This document shows, in pieces, positions 63,096 to 64,000 of a DNA stretch of 64,000 bases. Position numbers and translations under genes: made by a program. This stretch comes from Rhynochetos jubatus. Its lineage: Eukaryota; Chordata; Aves; Eurypygiformes; Rhynochetidae. The notes beneath the pieces are model-generated. The model saw only the letters and a program-made list of their open reading frames with translations, was not told the DNA's origin and made no database searches. Each line of letters begins with the position of its first letter. The first letter of the stretch is position 1. The stretch is from positions 95,949,086 to 96,013,085 of the forward strand of contig CM050650.1 of NCBI GenBank assembly GCA_027574665.1, written 5' to 3'.

Positions 63096-64000
63096 GAACA
63101 CATTCTCTTTTTTCATGTTTGTTTTTTAGTCTTTTCCATGTGGTTATTTTAATTTCTGTTCAACTAGAGGGAAAGAGAAGCTGATCAGGTATTCATTAAA
63201 GGCAATGCTACCTCTGCCATGTTCTAGAGGATGTTGTAAGTCACATAACACAGTGAATTTTCTAATGTATCTTTAAAAAGCCAATTAATTTTATCAATGC
63301 ATATGTTTGGAAAAAAAGACAACCTGAACCCCTCCAAAAATATGTATATATTAGGCTGTGAAATTAAAAACGCAGCAAGCATACTATAAACAGGAAAGTA
63401 TTAATAAATGTAGTTAACTTCCAATTTCAACATTTCAATGATATTGTCATTAATAGTCAATAAACTATTTAACTAATAAACTAATTAACTAATTTAACAA
63501 TAAACTAATTAACACTGATAGCACAGGACAACCAATTTCTTTGTACCCTTCAGCTGAAAACACCGAACTTCTGCCAAAAAGAATGACCGTGATACATAGT
63601 TTTGCTATGGTGGCAGGAGTGCTAAATTAATAGGTTGAGCCGTGCCATGTCAAGAATGTAAAGGAAGGCATGTATTTTATAATAATTTGATACTCTGTTC
63701 TTCCTGTGCAGAATGTCAAAAGAAAGAGAATAGAAATGTGTGCTGCTGTCTGAAAAGAATATAGAATGCTGAATGTTTAATTTTTAGACTGACATGTTAA
63801 ATTTTATTTCTGTGGTTATTGACATTGGAGAGACGCTGCAGTGGCCAGTGTTCTACACAGCTATGCTCTATCTTGGTTTCAAGAAAGGTGTATGGAAAAC
63901 CACAGCCAGAAGATGTCATCTTCAATGTTGCAACTGGTGTGATTTCATTTAATGCTACTGGTGTGCCAAAAAGAAGTAAGAGTGCTGGATTATGCAGAAT

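Larger units (their letters stand above)
58894..64000. other. Gene-free AT-rich interval
   Basis: About 5.1 kb without a supported gene. It contains an A15 plus CA-rich stretch (60197-60244), an AT-rich direct-repeat zone (63455-63513) and a probable MIR-like SINE core (62960-63095). Confidence 0.62.

Overview
This window reads as a gene-poor, AT-rich stretch of a bird nuclear genome. The main evidence is eleven copies or fragments of the CR1 LINE, several ending in the bird-typical ATTCTATG tail, together with an avian ERVL-type pol remnant and several related LTRs. The species cannot be named from the sequence. No host protein-coding gene, rRNA, tRNA or CRISPR array could be supported. Most open frames are short chance frames or lie inside transposon remnants.

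Layout. 1-5.6 kb: a minus-strand CR1 of about 1 kb, a small GC-rich patch, a C17A10 tract and a rearranged plus-strand CR1. 5.6-18 kb: unannotated AT-rich DNA with a (TTTCA)12 array, a plus-strand CR1 cut off by a degenerate LTR at 12.7 kb, and a weak tRNA-SINE-like trace at 14.5 kb. 18.1-18.6 kb: a worn minus-strand CR1 interrupted by an LTR 3' fragment. 18.6-32 kb: mostly repeat-poor DNA with two short CR1 3' ends, an (AT)n array and a T30 tract. 32.3-36.2 kb: a CR1 3' end, then an ERVL remnant (short LTR piece, protease, reverse transcriptase, RNase H, integrase) with frameshifts and stops. A short CR1 lies inside its integrase region.

36.2-45.8 kb: unannotated DNA with a GC-rich patch at 37.2 kb and an unexplained pair of overlapping frames at 38.0-38.5 kb. 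45.8-49.1 kb: the longest CR1 (about 1.1 kb) and a short 3' end with three ATTCTATG units. 50.0-51.5 kb: an 806-bp solo LTR with a perfect 5-bp target duplication, followed 38 bp later by a related LTR in the opposite orientation. 52.8 kb: a 206-bp (AAAAAG)n array. 55.9-56.5 kb: a minus-strand CR1 carrying a C22 tract. 58.3-58.9 kb: a near-complete solo LTR. 58.9-64 kb: AT-rich DNA with one probable ancient MIR-like SINE core.

The sequence does not show a new biological system. Its interest lies in nested transposon history, LTR-only remnants, one internally deleted provirus, and several repeat tracts prone to instability or unusual DNA structure.
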